From positions 1-64,000 of the forward strand of contig NZ_JBHIKW010000005.1 of assembly GCF_042138895.1 (NCBI RefSeq): a DNA stretch of 64,000 nucleotides, given 5' to 3'. This DNA is from Cedecea selenatireducens. Its GTDB lineage: Bacteria; Pseudomonadota; Gammaproteobacteria; Enterobacterales; Enterobacteriaceae. The translations under genes were made by a program, and so were the position numbers. Shown here piece after piece: positions 33,617 through 43,079 of this stretch. The notes below the pieces were generated by a model. It was not told the DNA's origin, made no database searches, and was given only the letters and a program-made list of their open reading frames with translations. How positions within the stretch are numbered: the stretch's first letter is position 1; every line of letters starts with the position of its first letter.

Positions 33617-33641
33617 AAAAAAGCCCCCAGCGATCGGGGGC
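33617..33641 (-). terminator. terminator after the yhcN paralogue
   Basis: GCCCCC and GGGGGC pair around a 7-base loop, with a T tract on the minus strand (A run 33617-33622). It ends transcription of the gene at 33670-33936, facing yhcO. Confidence 0.8.
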
Positions 33642-33669
33642 AAGGTCGTAGGACAAGTACGACGAGGGT

Positions 33670-33936
33670 TTATTTGTACAGCTCTGCTGTTGCGTGCCAG
33701 GTATCGCCGGAACGAGCTTCGGTAATACGGTAAGCAGAGGCACCTTGTTCAGTGGCTTTCTGGGACAATTCTTGACGCATATCCATTGGCGCGCTGCCAA
33801 CCTGGCTGACTGAAATAGAGCCCATGGACTGCATACCCTGAGCTTGTTCATTGTTGACCTGGTGAGCTGCGGCGTTAGCGCCTAAAGAGATAACGGACAA
33901 CAGGCTCAGTGCGGCGATAGTTAATTTGGTTTTCAT
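33670..33936 (-). CDS. YhcN-family (DUF1471) periplasmic protein, paralogue 1
   Basis: An 88-residue secreted protein. The Sec signal peptide (1-22) ends ANA before AHQVNNEQAQ. The DUF1471/YhcN core follows (MGSISVSQVGSAPMDMRQELSQKATEQGASAYRITEARSGDTWHATAELYK). Members such as YhcN and BhsA respond to acid, peroxide or biofilm conditions. ATG 33936 is preceded by AGGAG. It is a tandem relative of the next gene with the same ending WHATAELYK; E. coli K-12 has only one yhcN at this place. Confidence 0.88.
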   Translation of the reverse strand: MKTKLTIAALSLLSVISLGANAAAHQVNNEQAQGMQSMGSISVSQVGSAPMDMRQELSQKATEQGASAYRITEARSGDTWHATAELYK

Positions 33937-34060
33937 AGTCTTTACTCCTGAAGGTTTAACGTGGCGGCCGGAAGGGCTTACTGGCATTTATTCTACTTAG
34001 GGCCGCCGAGGCATAACGTTTCTAACGACATCTATTCAACTGGCTTATGGCTAAGAACGA

Positions 34061-34324
34061 TTATTTGTACAGTTCAGCCGTTGCATGCCAGTGTCCGCCG
34101 GTGCGAGCTTCGATAACGCGGTAAGCAGTAGCGCCGTTTTGTTCAGCTTTCTGGTTCAGCATTTCGTGCATATCCATTGGAGAACTGCCGATGTCATCGA
34201 CCGAAACGGTCCCCAGTGACTGGCGGTCTTGCGCCTGCTGAGCGTTGATAGAGTCAGCGGCGAAAACGCCGAATGACAGGGCGGAGAGCAGGCTGGCGGT
34301 AACTAAAGTTGCTTTCATGTTCAT
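34061..34324 (-). CDS. yhcN: peroxide/acid stress protein YhcN
   Basis: An 87-residue DUF1471 protein with signal peptide ending FAA before DSINAQQAQ. It is the closer of the two to E. coli YhcN (GVFAADSI, SPMDMHEMLNQKAEQNGATAYRVIEARTG). In E. coli YhcN is induced by acid and aids cytoplasmic pH and peroxide tolerance. I start at ATG 34324, 8 bases after AGGA; a second ATG two codons later is possible. It lies 124 bases upstream of its paralogue. Confidence 0.9.
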   Translation of the reverse strand: MNMKATLVTASLLSALSFGVFAADSINAQQAQDRQSLGTVSVDDIGSSPMDMHEMLNQKAEQNGATAYRVIEARTGGHWHATAELYK

Positions 34325-34698
34325 GATTTCTTTCCTCGTCGTATTCTTTTGGTTGGGCCATCGTTCTGTGACCCTCATCACGAAATTAAGTATACACTAG
34401 TTACGGAAAAAATTAATACCCTGCTAATTGTTGCCTATGCAACTTTAAATTAATGGGACGATTTTTTATTACTATGAGTTATAAAAAAGACGTTTTTATC
34501 ACGCCGTTTTTGTTAAATATAAGTAAAATCATATATATGGGTGAATTTAACTATTTGTGCGGTAGCACACAGAACAATGCCCTATAGAATGTTATTGAAG
34601 CCATTCCATACGCTGGATTGAGGTTTGTTAGCGGAAGATTACCGAATTTGGGGGAGCGCACCCGCCATAAGGTATGACGGGTGAGAGAAGATGAGGAA
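34325..34698. other. yhcN-argR intergenic region
   Basis: A 374-base gap. A candidate -10 TATACT for yhcN lies at 34389-34394 on the minus strand, without a good -35. Bases 34395-34560 are strongly AT-rich. A 10-base inverted repeat with one mismatch (ACCCGCCATA/TATGACGGGT, 34658-34680) lies just past the argR stop but has no T tract. No gene is supported. Confidence 0.4.
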
Positions 34699-35169
34699 TT
34701 AAAGCTCTTGTTCGAACAGTACCAGAATGGCTTCGTAAAGCTCTTTAACGGTGAAGTCGCTGGCAGGAGTGGTGAAGATAGTGTCGTCCCCGGCGATGGT
34801 GCCAAGAATACCTTCTGCTTTACCCAGAGAGTCCAGCAGGCGAGCGATGAGCTGAGCCGCGCCTGGACTTGTGTGAATGACCACGACCGCATCATTGTAG
34901 TCGATGTCCAGTACCAGGTTTTTTAGCGGGCTGGAGGTGGTTGGCACGCCCAGCTCGGCCGGAAGGCAGTAGACCATTTCCATTTTTGCATTACGGGTTC
35001 TTACCGCGCCGAATTTGGTCAGCATGCGGGAAACCTTGGACTGGTTGATGTTTTCAAAGCCTTCGTTTTGTAACGCCTGGACTATCTCACCCTGTGAGCT
35101 GAATTTCTCTTCTTTAAGTAATGCTTTGAAAGCCTTTACTAATTCTTCTTGTTTTGAGGAGTTACGCAT
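34699..35169 (-). CDS. argR: arginine repressor ArgR
   Basis: Hexameric L-arginine-responsive repressor of arginine synthesis and cofactor of plasmid dimer resolution. It is 156 residues. The N-terminal winged helix-turn-helix (SSQGEIVQALQNEGFENINQSKVSRMLTKFGAVRTRN) is followed by the C-terminal hexamer domain with the arginine-binding GTIAGDDTIFTTPAS. ATG 35169 gives the E. coli N-terminus. Two ARG boxes just upstream show autoregulation. Confidence 0.98.
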   Translation of the reverse strand: MRNSSKQEELVKAFKALLKEEKFSSQGEIVQALQNEGFENINQSKVSRMLTKFGAVRTRNAKMEMVYCLPAELGVPTTSSPLKNLVLDIDYNDAVVVIHTSPGAAQLIARLLDSLGKAEGILGTIAGDDTIFTTPASDFTVKELYEAILVLFEQEL

Positions 35170-35193
35170 AAATAACCTATCCTGGGTAAAAGA

Positions 35194-35232
35194 GATAACA
35201 TTATTATGCATTTAAATGAATTATTATGCAAA
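35194..35232 (-). promoter_or_regulatory. tandem ARG boxes of argR
   Basis: On the minus strand, box 1 is TTTGCATAATAATTCATT (35215-35232) and box 2 is ATGCATAATAATGTTATC (35194-35211), separated by 3 bp. This is the typical tandem spacing for an ArgR hexamer, and both resemble the E. coli argR operator. Confidence 0.75.
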
Positions 35233-35653
35233 TTGTTCATCTTCCTTCAAGGCCCGGATTTACGGTTGCCTGAAAAGGGTGGGAGAAGCATCTGGCGGAA
35301 AACAGCCTGAAATAATGTTATGAAAGCGGGCGATTTTATCAAATTTCGTTATCGGCGAACATGCTTGCGTCACGACTCGCAAATAAGCCTCAAAGTAAAC
35401 TAAATGTTATCAAAATGATGTTGTTTTGGTGTGCGCAGAGGGGTAATGTAACCGCCGTTGATGTAACCACATCAGGTCGTGACCGGGCGCTATGGCGTCG
35501 TTCCTCCCGGCGAGTAAATGCAGCAACGCGGTCGAGTATTGCTTTATCTCGCAATCTGGCGGCGGGAAGATTGTAATTATCTCCTCTCTGGATTATGGTC
35601 GCCACCGCATGGAGTTACGGCACGATTTTGCTAACCATAATAAGGAGTTTAGG
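35233..35653 (+). promoter_or_regulatory. argR-mdh intergenic region with ArcA-like box
   Basis: The control region of mdh. At 35395-35409 GTAAACTAAATGTTA matches the ArcA consensus GTTAATTAAATGTTA at 13 of 15 positions. In E. coli mdh is repressed by ArcA under low oxygen. No other gene is supported here; the mdh ribosome-binding site AAGGAG lies at 35642-35647. Confidence 0.5.
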
Positions 35654-36589
35654 ATGAAAGTTGCAGTCCTCGGCGCAGCTGGCGGTATCGGCCAGGCGCT
35701 TGCCCTTCTACTTAAGACCCAACTGCCTTCAGGCTCAGAACTCTCTCTGTATGACATTGCGCCAGTAACCCCAGGGGTTGCGGTGGATCTGAGTCATATC
35801 CCGACTGACGTGAAAATCAAAGGTTTCTCCGGCGAAGATGCAACCCCGGCGCTGGTTGGCGCAGACGTGGTGCTTATCTCCGCGGGCGTAGCGCGTAAAC
35901 CAGGTATGGATCGCTCCGACCTGTTCAACGTGAATGCCGGCATCGTGAAGAACCTGATCGAGCAAGTTGCGAAAACCGCACCTAAAGCCTGCATCGGTAT
36001 TATCACTAACCCGGTTAACACCACCGTTGCTATTGCAGCAGAAGTGCTGAAAAAAGCGGGTGTCTACGATAAGAACAAACTGTTCGGCGTCACGACGCTG
36101 GATATCATCCGCTCCAACACCTTTGTTGCCGAGCTGAAAGGCAAACAGCCTACGGATATCGAAGTGCCGGTTATTGGCGGCCACTCTGGCGTGACCATTC
36201 TGCCGCTGCTGTCCCAGATCCCTGGCGTGAGCTTCACCGAGCAGGAAGTTGCTGACCTGACTAAACGCATCCAGAATGCGGGTACCGAAGTGGTTGAAGC
36301 GAAAGCCGGCGGCGGGTCTGCAACGCTGTCTATGGGCCAGGCTGCGGCTCGTTTTGGCCTGTCTCTGGTTCGCGCTCTTAAGGGCGAAAGCAACGTTGTT
36401 GAATGCGCTTACGTTGAAGGTGACGGCGAGCACGCACGTTTCTTCTCTCAGCCGCTGCTGTTGGGTAAAAACGGTATCGTTGAGCGTAAAGCTATCGGCA
36501 CCCTCAGCGCGTTTGAGAAAAACGCGATGGAAGGCATGCTGGATACCCTGAAGAAAGATATCCAACTGGGCGAAGAGTTCGTTAAGTAA
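35654..36589 (+). CDS. mdh: malate dehydrogenase
   Basis: NAD-dependent interconversion of malate and oxaloacetate in the citric acid cycle. It is 311 residues (E. coli 312). The Rossmann motif VLGAAGGIGQ (5-14) is followed by the substrate arginines Arg81, Arg87 and Arg153, the catalytic Asp150 and His177 in IGGHSGVTILPL. I use ATG 35654 (MKVAVLGAAGG), which follows AAGGAG; the longer frame upstream is not coding. It is divergent from argR. Confidence 0.99.
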   Translation: MKVAVLGAAGGIGQALALLLKTQLPSGSELSLYDIAPVTPGVAVDLSHIPTDVKIKGFSGEDATPALVGADVVLISAGVARKPGMDRSDLFNVNAGIVKNLIEQVAKTAPKACIGIITNPVNTTVAIAAEVLKKAGVYDKNKLFGVTTLDIIRSNTFVAELKGKQPTDIEVPVIGGHSGVTILPLLSQIPGVSFTEQEVADLTKRIQNAGTEVVEAKAGGGSATLSMGQAAARFGLSLVRALKGESNVVECAYVEGDGEHARFFSQPLLLGKNGIVERKAIGTLSAFEKNAMEGMLDTLKKDIQLGEEFVK

Positions 36590-36601
36590 CTGCCCCTGGA
36601 T

Positions 36602-36634
36602 AAAAAAAACCGGAACTCAGGTTCCGGTTTTTTT
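36602..36634. terminator. bidirectional terminator between mdh and degS
   Basis: AACCGGAAC/GTTCCGGTT, a 9-bp stem with TCAG loop flanked by an A run on the left and a T run on the right. It can terminate both mdh (plus) and degS (minus). Confidence 0.9.
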
Positions 36635-36645
36635 ATGCCTGCCGT

Positions 36646-37713
36646 TTAGCCACCGGCGGGGTATTCCTGGACCGTGACCTGCAGCGTGAGCTTTTTATCT
36701 TCACGCATGACTTCTACCGGAATCACGGAGCCTGGACGAATTTCCGCCACCTGGTCCATCGTTTCCAGCGCGGAGACGGCAGGCTTGTGGTTTACCGAAA
36801 TAATCACGTCATTCACCTGAATGCCCGCGAGTGCGGCCGGACCGTCCGGTGATACCGCATTGACGATAATCCCCTGCAGCTGATCGATGCCGGTTGATGG
36901 GCCGTGCAGCGGGGTAATTTCTCTGCCGCCAATACCGATGTAGCCACGAATCACCCGGCCATCGCGGATCAGCTTATCCATTATCTTGGTCGCTAACTGG
37001 GTCGGTATCGCAAAGCCAATCCCTTCCGGCGTCTCGCCGTCATTGCTCTTGTCAAACGACAGCGTGTTGATGCCCATCAGCTCGCCCAGAGAGTTCACCA
37101 GCGCCCCGCCAGAGTTACCGCGGTTAATGGAGGCATCGGTCTGTAAGAACGACTGGCGACCCGAAGGGCTCAGGCCAATGCGGCCGGTGGCGCTGATAAT
37201 GCCCTGAGTCACCGTCTGCCCGAGGTTGTAGGGATTACCAATAGCCATCACGACATCGCCAATATGCGGCTGACGTTTGCCATTAATAGGAATAATCGGC
37301 AGGTTGGTGGCGTTGATTTTCAGCACCGCGAGGTCGGTCAGGCTATCGGAGCCAATGAGCAGTGCTTCAAATACCCGTCCATCCTGGAGAGCGACGATGA
37401 TCTGCTCTGCATCATTAATGACGTGCTTGTTGGTGATGATGTAGCCCCGCCCATCCATGATAACGCCAGAGCCGAGTGTCTTGATTTGGAGCTGGTTCTG
37501 ACCGTTATTGCCGACGCTGCGGTTGTACACGTTGACCACAGCCGGGGCAGCACGACGTACCGCCGGATTAAAGCTCATCGGCGTTTCGTCTGCGCTGTCA
37601 TATTGCGCAGGCGCAAGCGGACCAATGGCTTTGCGTAATGACGGCATCGCGAGCAGCAGCAGCCCCGCAACAATCAGCCCAATGACCACCGAACGTAAGA
37701 TCTTTAGAAACAT
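36646..37713 (-). CDS. degS: outer-membrane stress sensor protease DegS
   Basis: Periplasmic serine protease anchored in the inner membrane. It senses unfolded porin C-termini and cuts RseA to release sigma-E. It is 355 residues. There is an N-terminal transmembrane helix (about 5-24), then the trypsin-like domain with catalytic triad His97 (TNKHVI), Asp127 (LTDLAVL) and Ser201 (NRGNSGGAL), followed by a single PDZ domain (about 255-350). It lies 88 bases downstream of degQ. Confidence 0.97.
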   Translation of the reverse strand: MFLKILRSVVIGLIVAGLLLLAMPSLRKAIGPLAPAQYDSADETPMSFNPAVRRAAPAVVNVYNRSVGNNGQNQLQIKTLGSGVIMDGRGYIITNKHVINDAEQIIVALQDGRVFEALLIGSDSLTDLAVLKINATNLPIIPINGKRQPHIGDVVMAIGNPYNLGQTVTQGIISATGRIGLSPSGRQSFLQTDASINRGNSGGALVNSLGELMGINTLSFDKSNDGETPEGIGFAIPTQLATKIMDKLIRDGRVIRGYIGIGGREITPLHGPSTGIDQLQGIIVNAVSPDGPAALAGIQVNDVIISVNHKPAVSALETMDQVAEIRPGSVIPVEVMREDKKLTLQVTVQEYPAGG

Positions 37714-37801
37714 GAGTTTGAGTTAATGAGTGAGAGATCGACCGCAGAATAGCATGAGTTGAACGGACATCGTACAGACGATGTCCGTTTCTCTGCTTCC
37801 G

Positions 37802-39172
37802 TTAACGCAACAGCAAATAGAGGCTCTGTTCGCCGCGAACAACATGCAGCGCAATGACCGCGGGTTTGGCTTCAAGCACTTTACGCATTTCGGCGATGGT
37901 ATGGATACGCTCGCGGTTAATGCCGATAATTACATCGTCTTTATGCAGGCCAACCTGAGCGGCGGGCGTACCTTTATCCACGTTATCCAGATGAATGCCT
38001 TTGCCGCCGTCTTTCAGCTGCCCATCGCTAAGGGTGGCCCCTTGCAGCGCAGGCAGGATCATTTCAGCGCTGGCCGAAGAGGCGGTGCTCTTATCCAGCG
38101 TCACGCTAACTTCCAGCGGCTTGCCGTCTCGCAGCAGGCCCAGCTTAACAACGGTGCCAGGCTCAGTTGTGGCAATTTTAGCCCTCAGTTCGGCAAAACT
38201 GTTCAGCGGGTTACCGTTCAGGCTGGTGATGATATCCCCGGCTTTGACGCCAGCTTTTGCTGAACCTGACTGCGGGAGTACTTCACTGACAAACGCGCCG
38301 CGCTGGGTTGAAAGGTTAAAGGCTTTGGCGATGTCAGAGTTCATCTCCATGCCTTTAATGCCCAGTAGGCCGCGTTTGATTTCACCAAACTCCATCAGCT
38401 GTTTGGCGAGGGTTTGCGCCATATTGCTGGGGATGGCGAAACCAATCCCTACGCTGCCGCCGCTTGGGGCAAGAATAGCGGTGTTAATGCCAATCAGTTC
38501 ACCGTTCAGGTTCAGCAGCGCGCCGCCGGAGTTTCCGCGGTTGATTGAGGCGTCGGTCTGAATAAAGTTCTCCAGGCCTTCGAGATTAAGCCCGCTGCGG
38601 CCCAGCGCAGAAACAATACCGGAGGTTGCTGTTTGGCCCAGGCCAAAGGGGTTTCCTACCGCAACGGCAAAGTCGCCCACTTTGAGCTTGTCAGAGTCGG
38701 CAACTTTGATTTCGGTCAGCCCTGAAGCATTCTGCAGCTGAATCAGAGCGATATCGCTCTGATCGTCTCCGCCGATAAGTTTGGCATCAAACTCACGCCC
38801 GTCGTTCAGCTGCACGCTAATTTTTTGGGCCTGGTTGATCACGTGGTTATTGGTCAGGACATAGCCTTTAGCGGCGTTAATGATGACGCCGGAACCTAAG
38901 CCTTCGAATTGCTGTGGCGTGTCGGAGGGCGCATCATCCCCGTAGAATTTCTTGAACTCTTCCGGCACCTTCTGGCCTGAGGCCGAAGCGGTACCTTCTA
39001 CCCTTACGCTGACAACCGCCGGCAGCACTTTTTCCAGCATCGGCGCAAGGCTCGGCAACGCCGGCTGGCCTGGAACCTGGGAAGGCAGTGACGCGTTCGC
39101 CAGAGGGGATACGCCGAGCGTCAGACCGACGCTTAACGCTAATGCACTCCACAGCCGTGTTTGTTTCTTCAT
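37802..39172 (-). CDS. degQ: periplasmic serine endoprotease DegQ
   Basis: HtrA-family protease and chaperone of the periplasm. It is 456 residues. A Sec signal peptide ends ANA at residue 27, followed by the protease domain with His110 (TNNHVI), Asp140 (QSDIALI) and Ser215 (NRGNSGGAL), and two PDZ domains (about 260-350 and 365-455). It forms trimers and larger cages around substrates in E. coli. The degQ-degS order is the same there. Confidence 0.97.
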   Translation of the reverse strand: MKKQTRLWSALALSVGLTLGVSPLANASLPSQVPGQPALPSLAPMLEKVLPAVVSVRVEGTASASGQKVPEEFKKFYGDDAPSDTPQQFEGLGSGVIINAAKGYVLTNNHVINQAQKISVQLNDGREFDAKLIGGDDQSDIALIQLQNASGLTEIKVADSDKLKVGDFAVAVGNPFGLGQTATSGIVSALGRSGLNLEGLENFIQTDASINRGNSGGALLNLNGELIGINTAILAPSGGSVGIGFAIPSNMAQTLAKQLMEFGEIKRGLLGIKGMEMNSDIAKAFNLSTQRGAFVSEVLPQSGSAKAGVKAGDIITSLNGNPLNSFAELRAKIATTEPGTVVKLGLLRDGKPLEVSVTLDKSTASSASAEMILPALQGATLSDGQLKDGGKGIHLDNVDKGTPAAQVGLHKDDVIIGINRERIHTIAEMRKVLEAKPAVIALHVVRGEQSLYLLLR

Positions 39173-39350
39173 TGGATGCTGGCTCTCGTCACCTGGAAAA
39201 AGGAATACCCACTAACGCAATCGATGTTATTGAAATATCAATCGACTCACAATGGCGTAATAGGGAAGCAAAAGACAATTAAATGATAGCTGGGTCAGGG
39301 AAGGATGGGGGGCACATGAACCGTGCCCCGGAAAAAATCTGAAACAGGGA

Positions 39351-39749
39351 TTAATCGCGTTTTGCACCGGCGCGCAGCAGACCAGAAGCACCGTCTGAAT
39401 AGTCACGCGGCATCTGAACCGGAGCCTGATCGTTACCGGCTTCGGATTCGGCGAGACGGTTGCGGAACGGATTGGCTTCCGCCGTCATTTCCGGCAGCAG
39501 GCTGCTGGAGCTTTTTGCCATGTGCTGATAAAGCTGGCGATAATCGTGCGCCATGTTGTCCAGCAGCTCGGCGCTGCGGGCAAAGTGGCTGACTAACTCT
39601 TCGCGGTACTCTTCAAGCTCCGCTTTGTTCTTTTCCAGCTCATACTGCAGAGCTTGCTGCTGGCGCAGCTTACGGTTGCCGAAACGCATGGCTACGGCGC
39701 CGATAATAAGGCCCACCACTAACCCAATAAGCGCATATTCCCAAGTCAT
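39351..39749 (-). CDS. zapG: cell division protein ZapG (YhcB)
   Basis: A DUF1043 protein, 132 residues, involved in envelope growth and division. One N-terminal transmembrane helix (about 2-22, MTWEYALIGLVVGLIIGAVAMRFG) is followed by a long coiled coil (about 28-95) and a disordered tail. It stands alone, back-to-back with zapE. Confidence 0.93.
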   Translation of the reverse strand: MTWEYALIGLVVGLIIGAVAMRFGNRKLRQQQALQYELEKNKAELEEYREELVSHFARSAELLDNMAHDYRQLYQHMAKSSSSLLPEMTAEANPFRNRLAESEAGNDQAPVQMPRDYSDGASGLLRAGAKRD

Positions 39750-39924
39750 GAACTTCTCCCGTTATCTTGTGATTCCGTAGGGTAATGTAGCCACTATAAC
39801 CGTTAACCGAAGAGAAGTGGAATCCTGACGCAGCATCGCTTAGGGTAGAACGGCCTTTTTTTCGACAACCTGCTCGAAAATGGCAGTGAACGGCTATCCG
39901 ATTATAAAGGGAAGATAAAATACC

Positions 39925-41049
39925 ATGCAAAATCTCTCTCCTGCATCGCGCTACCAGCAGGCCCTGGCAGAAGGCAGCTTCCAACCTGATGAAGTACAGC
40001 GCGAAGCGATTATGCGCCTGGACGCTATCTGGCATGCGTTGTCCGCTGCGCCAACGCCGGTGTCGTCAGGCGGTTTACTGAGTACATTTGGCAAGTTATT
40101 TGGTAAAAAAGAGGCCCAGGCTGAGCAGGAGCCCGCGCGTGGCCTGTATATGTGGGGAGGCGTGGGGCGTGGTAAAACCTGGCTGATGGATATGTTTTTT
40201 CAGAGCCTGCCGGGAGAACGTAAGCTTCGGCTGCACTTCCACCGTTTTATGCTTAGGGTTCATGAGGAGCTGGCGCAGCAGCAGGGACACACCGATCCGC
40301 TGGAAATTATTGCCGACGGTTTTAAAGCTGAGGCGGACGTGCTGTGCTTTGATGAGTTTTTTGTCTCCGACATCACCGATGCGATGCTGCTTGGCACATT
40401 AATGAAAGCGCTTTTTGCTCGCGGTATCACGCTGGTGGCAACGTCGAACATTCCGCCGGATGATTTGTATCGCAATGGGCTCCAGCGCGCACGTTTCTTA
40501 CCGGCTATCGAAGCGATTAAACGCTATTGCGATGTGATGAACGTCGATGCCGGGATTGACTATCGTCTGAGGACATTGACCCAGGCGCATCTCTGGCTTT
40601 CGCCGCTTAACGATGAGTCTGCTCAGCAGATGGAGAAGCTTTATACGGCGCTTGCGGGCGCTAAACGTGAGGGCGGCCCGGTGCTGGAGATTAATCACCG
40701 TCCTCTGGCGACGCTCGGCATGGCTAATCAGACGCTGGCGGCCGACTTTACCACGCTGTGCGTGGACGCCCGCAGCCAGCATGATTACATCGCGCTTTCT
40801 CGTCAGTTTCATACCGTCATGCTGTTCAATGTACCGGTGATGACCCCGCTGATGGAAAGTGAGGCACGCCGCTTTATCGCTCTGGTGGACGAATTCTACG
40901 AGCGCCACGTGAAGCTGGTTGTGTCTGCAGAGACTGAGCTATTCAATATTTATCAAGGGGAAAGGCTGAAATTTGAGTTCCAGCGCTGCCTTTCCAGGCT
41001 GCAGGAAATGCAAAGTGAAGAGTATTTGCGCCGCGCTCATCTGCCCTAA
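39925..41049 (+). CDS. zapE: cell division ATPase ZapE (YhcM)
   Basis: AFG1-type ATPase that acts on the FtsZ ring during late division and low-oxygen growth. It is 374 residues. The Walker A motif MWGGVGRGKTWLMD lies near residue 77, Walker B DVLCFDEFFVSDITDAM near 147, and the sensor region VATSNIPPDDLYRNGLQR near 185. It is divergent from zapG, with GGGAAG upstream of its start. Confidence 0.95.
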   Translation: MQNLSPASRYQQALAEGSFQPDEVQREAIMRLDAIWHALSAAPTPVSSGGLLSTFGKLFGKKEAQAEQEPARGLYMWGGVGRGKTWLMDMFFQSLPGERKLRLHFHRFMLRVHEELAQQQGHTDPLEIIADGFKAEADVLCFDEFFVSDITDAMLLGTLMKALFARGITLVATSNIPPDDLYRNGLQRARFLPAIEAIKRYCDVMNVDAGIDYRLRTLTQAHLWLSPLNDESAQQMEKLYTALAGAKREGGPVLEINHRPLATLGMANQTLAADFTTLCVDARSQHDYIALSRQFHTVMLFNVPVMTPLMESEARRFIALVDEFYERHVKLVVSAETELFNIYQGERLKFEFQRCLSRLQEMQSEEYLRRAHLP

Positions 41050-41105
41050 AGATGAATATGTGATATCAACGACAAATTGTGGTCGATCTTTGAGGGCGAC
41101 TTCTC

Positions 41106-41111
41106 TATAAT
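41106..41111 (+). promoter_or_regulatory. -10 element upstream of rplM
   Basis: A perfect TATAAT hexamer, leaving a long leader of about 160 bases before rplM. The -35 region (around 41083) is poor. In E. coli the rplM leader is a target of autogenous control by L13, so the long leader is meaningful. Confidence 0.5.
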
Positions 41112-41276
41112 CTTGCGACCCCACGTTACAACCAAAGTTTTTTTCCCAAAACTTTTGTCGTGCCGGCATAGGCTATTCGAAGGGGTAGGTTTGCTGGACA
41201 ATGTCGCGTGAACCTCAACTGATTTTAAACGTTTGGGTGTTCACCAACGTGTAACTATATATTGGGTAAGCTTTTA

Positions 41277-41705
41277 ATGAAAACTTTTACAGCTAAACCA
41301 GAAACTGTACAGCGCGACTGGTATGTTGTTGATGCTGAAGGTAAGACCTTAGGTCGTCTGGCTTCTGAACTGGCTCGCCGTCTGCGCGGTAAGCACAAAG
41401 CGGAATACACTCCGCACGTTGATACTGGTGATTACATCATCGTTCTGAACGCTGACAAAGTTGCTGTAACCGGCAACAAGCGTACTGACAAAGTGTACTA
41501 CCATCACACCGGCCACATCGGTGGTATCAAACAAGCGACCTTTGAAGAGATGATTGCCCGCCGTCCTGAGCGTGTGATTGAAATCGCGGTTAAAGGCATG
41601 CTGCCAAAGGGCCCGCTGGGTCGTGCAATGTTCCGTAAACTGAAAGTTTACGCGGGCACCGAGCACAACCACGCGGCACAGCAACCGCAAGTTCTGGACA
41701 TTTAA
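41277..41705 (+). CDS. rplM: 50S ribosomal protein L13
   Basis: Early-assembly protein of the large ribosomal subunit, 142 residues, close to E. coli L13. The segment KVAVTGNKRTDKVYYHHTGHIGG and the end EHNHAAQQPQVLDI are typical. ATG 41277 is used because MKTFTAKPE is the family N-terminus; the in-frame codon five residues earlier is not a usual start. It forms an operon with rpsI, 15 bases downstream. Confidence 0.99.
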   Translation: MKTFTAKPETVQRDWYVVDAEGKTLGRLASELARRLRGKHKAEYTPHVDTGDYIIVLNADKVAVTGNKRTDKVYYHHTGHIGGIKQATFEEMIARRPERVIEIAVKGMLPKGPLGRAMFRKLKVYAGTEHNHAAQQPQVLDI

Positions 41706-41717
41706 TCGGGATTATAG

Positions 41718-42113
<396 letters not shown>

Positions 42114-42145
42114 TTGTTCTCTGCTTACGCAGAAAGGCAATTGGC

Positions 42146-42175
42146 AAAAACCCGGTCTTCGTACCGGGTTTTTTT
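42146..42175 (+). terminator. rplM-rpsI terminator
   Basis: AACCCGGT/ACCGGGTT, an 8-bp stem with a 6-base loop, followed by a T run. Confidence 0.9.
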
Positions 42176-42434
42176 ATGCCCGTAATTTATATTATTGCTT
42201 CTAACTTTTTGAAATGCTTTGCCTTTTAGGCAAATTCAATCTGTGACCACCACAAAACCGGTAAAATCTGGTAAACTATCAACCAATTTTCTGCCCAAAT
42301 GTCGGCATCAGGTTGTTTTCGCCACGCTTTAAGGCGTAAGCGGTGCTCCGGCGAAGCATTGGGTAATAAACGGTCAGGTTAGTCGCCGCTTGCGGCTATT
42401 AGCAGTAATTTTCTGGATAAACTTGGAGGTTTTC
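42176..42434 (+). promoter_or_regulatory. sspA upstream region
   Basis: About 260 bases without a gene before sspA. A small hairpin TTTGCC/GGCAAA lies at 42218-42234. TAAACT (42272-42277) and TAAAAT (42262-42267) are possible -10 elements, but neither has a convincing -35. The ribosome-binding site is GGAGG at 42425-42429. Confidence 0.35.
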
Positions 42435-43076
42435 ATGGCTGTCGCTGCCAACAAACGTTCGGTGATGACGCTGTTTTCCGGTCCTACTGACATCTACAGC
42501 CATCAGGTGCGCATCGTACTGGCTGAGAAAGGTGTTAGCGTTGAAATTGAGCATGTGGAAACGGATAACCTGCCTCAGGATCTGATTGACCTCAACCCAA
42601 ATCACAGCGTACCGACCCTGGTTGACCGCGAGCTGACGCTGTGGGAATCCCGCATCATCATGGAATACCTTGATGAGCGTTTCCCGCATCCACCTTTGAT
42701 GCCGGTTTACCCGGTAGCACGTGGTGAAAGCCGTCTGTACATGCATCGCATTGAGAAAGACTGGTACACCCTGATGAACGTGGTGATGAAAGGCTCCGCG
42801 CAGGAAGCGGACGCGGCGCGTAAGCAGCTGCGTGAAGAGCTGTTGAGCATCGCACCGGTGTTCACCCAGAAGCCTTTCTTCCTGAGCGACGAGTTCAGCC
42901 TGGTAGACTGCTACCTGGCTCCGCTGCTGTGGCGTCTGCCGCAGATGGGCATTGAGCTGACAGGCGCAGGTTCTAAAGAGATGAAAGGGTATATGACCCG
43001 CGTCTTCGAACGTGATTCCTTCCTCGCCTCTTTGACCGAACCTGAGCGCGAAATGCGTCTGCAGACTCGAGGCTAA
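42435..43076 (+). CDS. sspA: stringent starvation protein A
   Basis: A glutathione-S-transferase-like protein without GST activity that binds RNA polymerase and supports stationary-phase survival, acid tolerance and phage P1 late transcription. It is 213 residues. The N-terminal thioredoxin-like half has the loop NHSVPTLVDRELTLWESRIIMEYL. The helical half has SLVDCYLAPLLWRLP. ATG 42435 gives the E. coli N-terminus MAVAANKRSVMTLFSG and follows GGAGG. Confidence 0.98.
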   Translation: MAVAANKRSVMTLFSGPTDIYSHQVRIVLAEKGVSVEIEHVETDNLPQDLIDLNPNHSVPTLVDRELTLWESRIIMEYLDERFPHPPLMPVYPVARGESRLYMHRIEKDWYTLMNVVMKGSAQEADAARKQLREELLSIAPVFTQKPFFLSDEFSLVDCYLAPLLWRLPQMGIELTGAGSKEMKGYMTRVFERDSFLASLTEPEREMRLQTRG

Positions 43077-43079
43077 GTG

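Noticed and set aside
34658..34680. Inverted repeat after argR as an intrinsic terminator
   Set aside because: One mismatch and no T tract on either strand; it may be structural but is not a convincing terminator.
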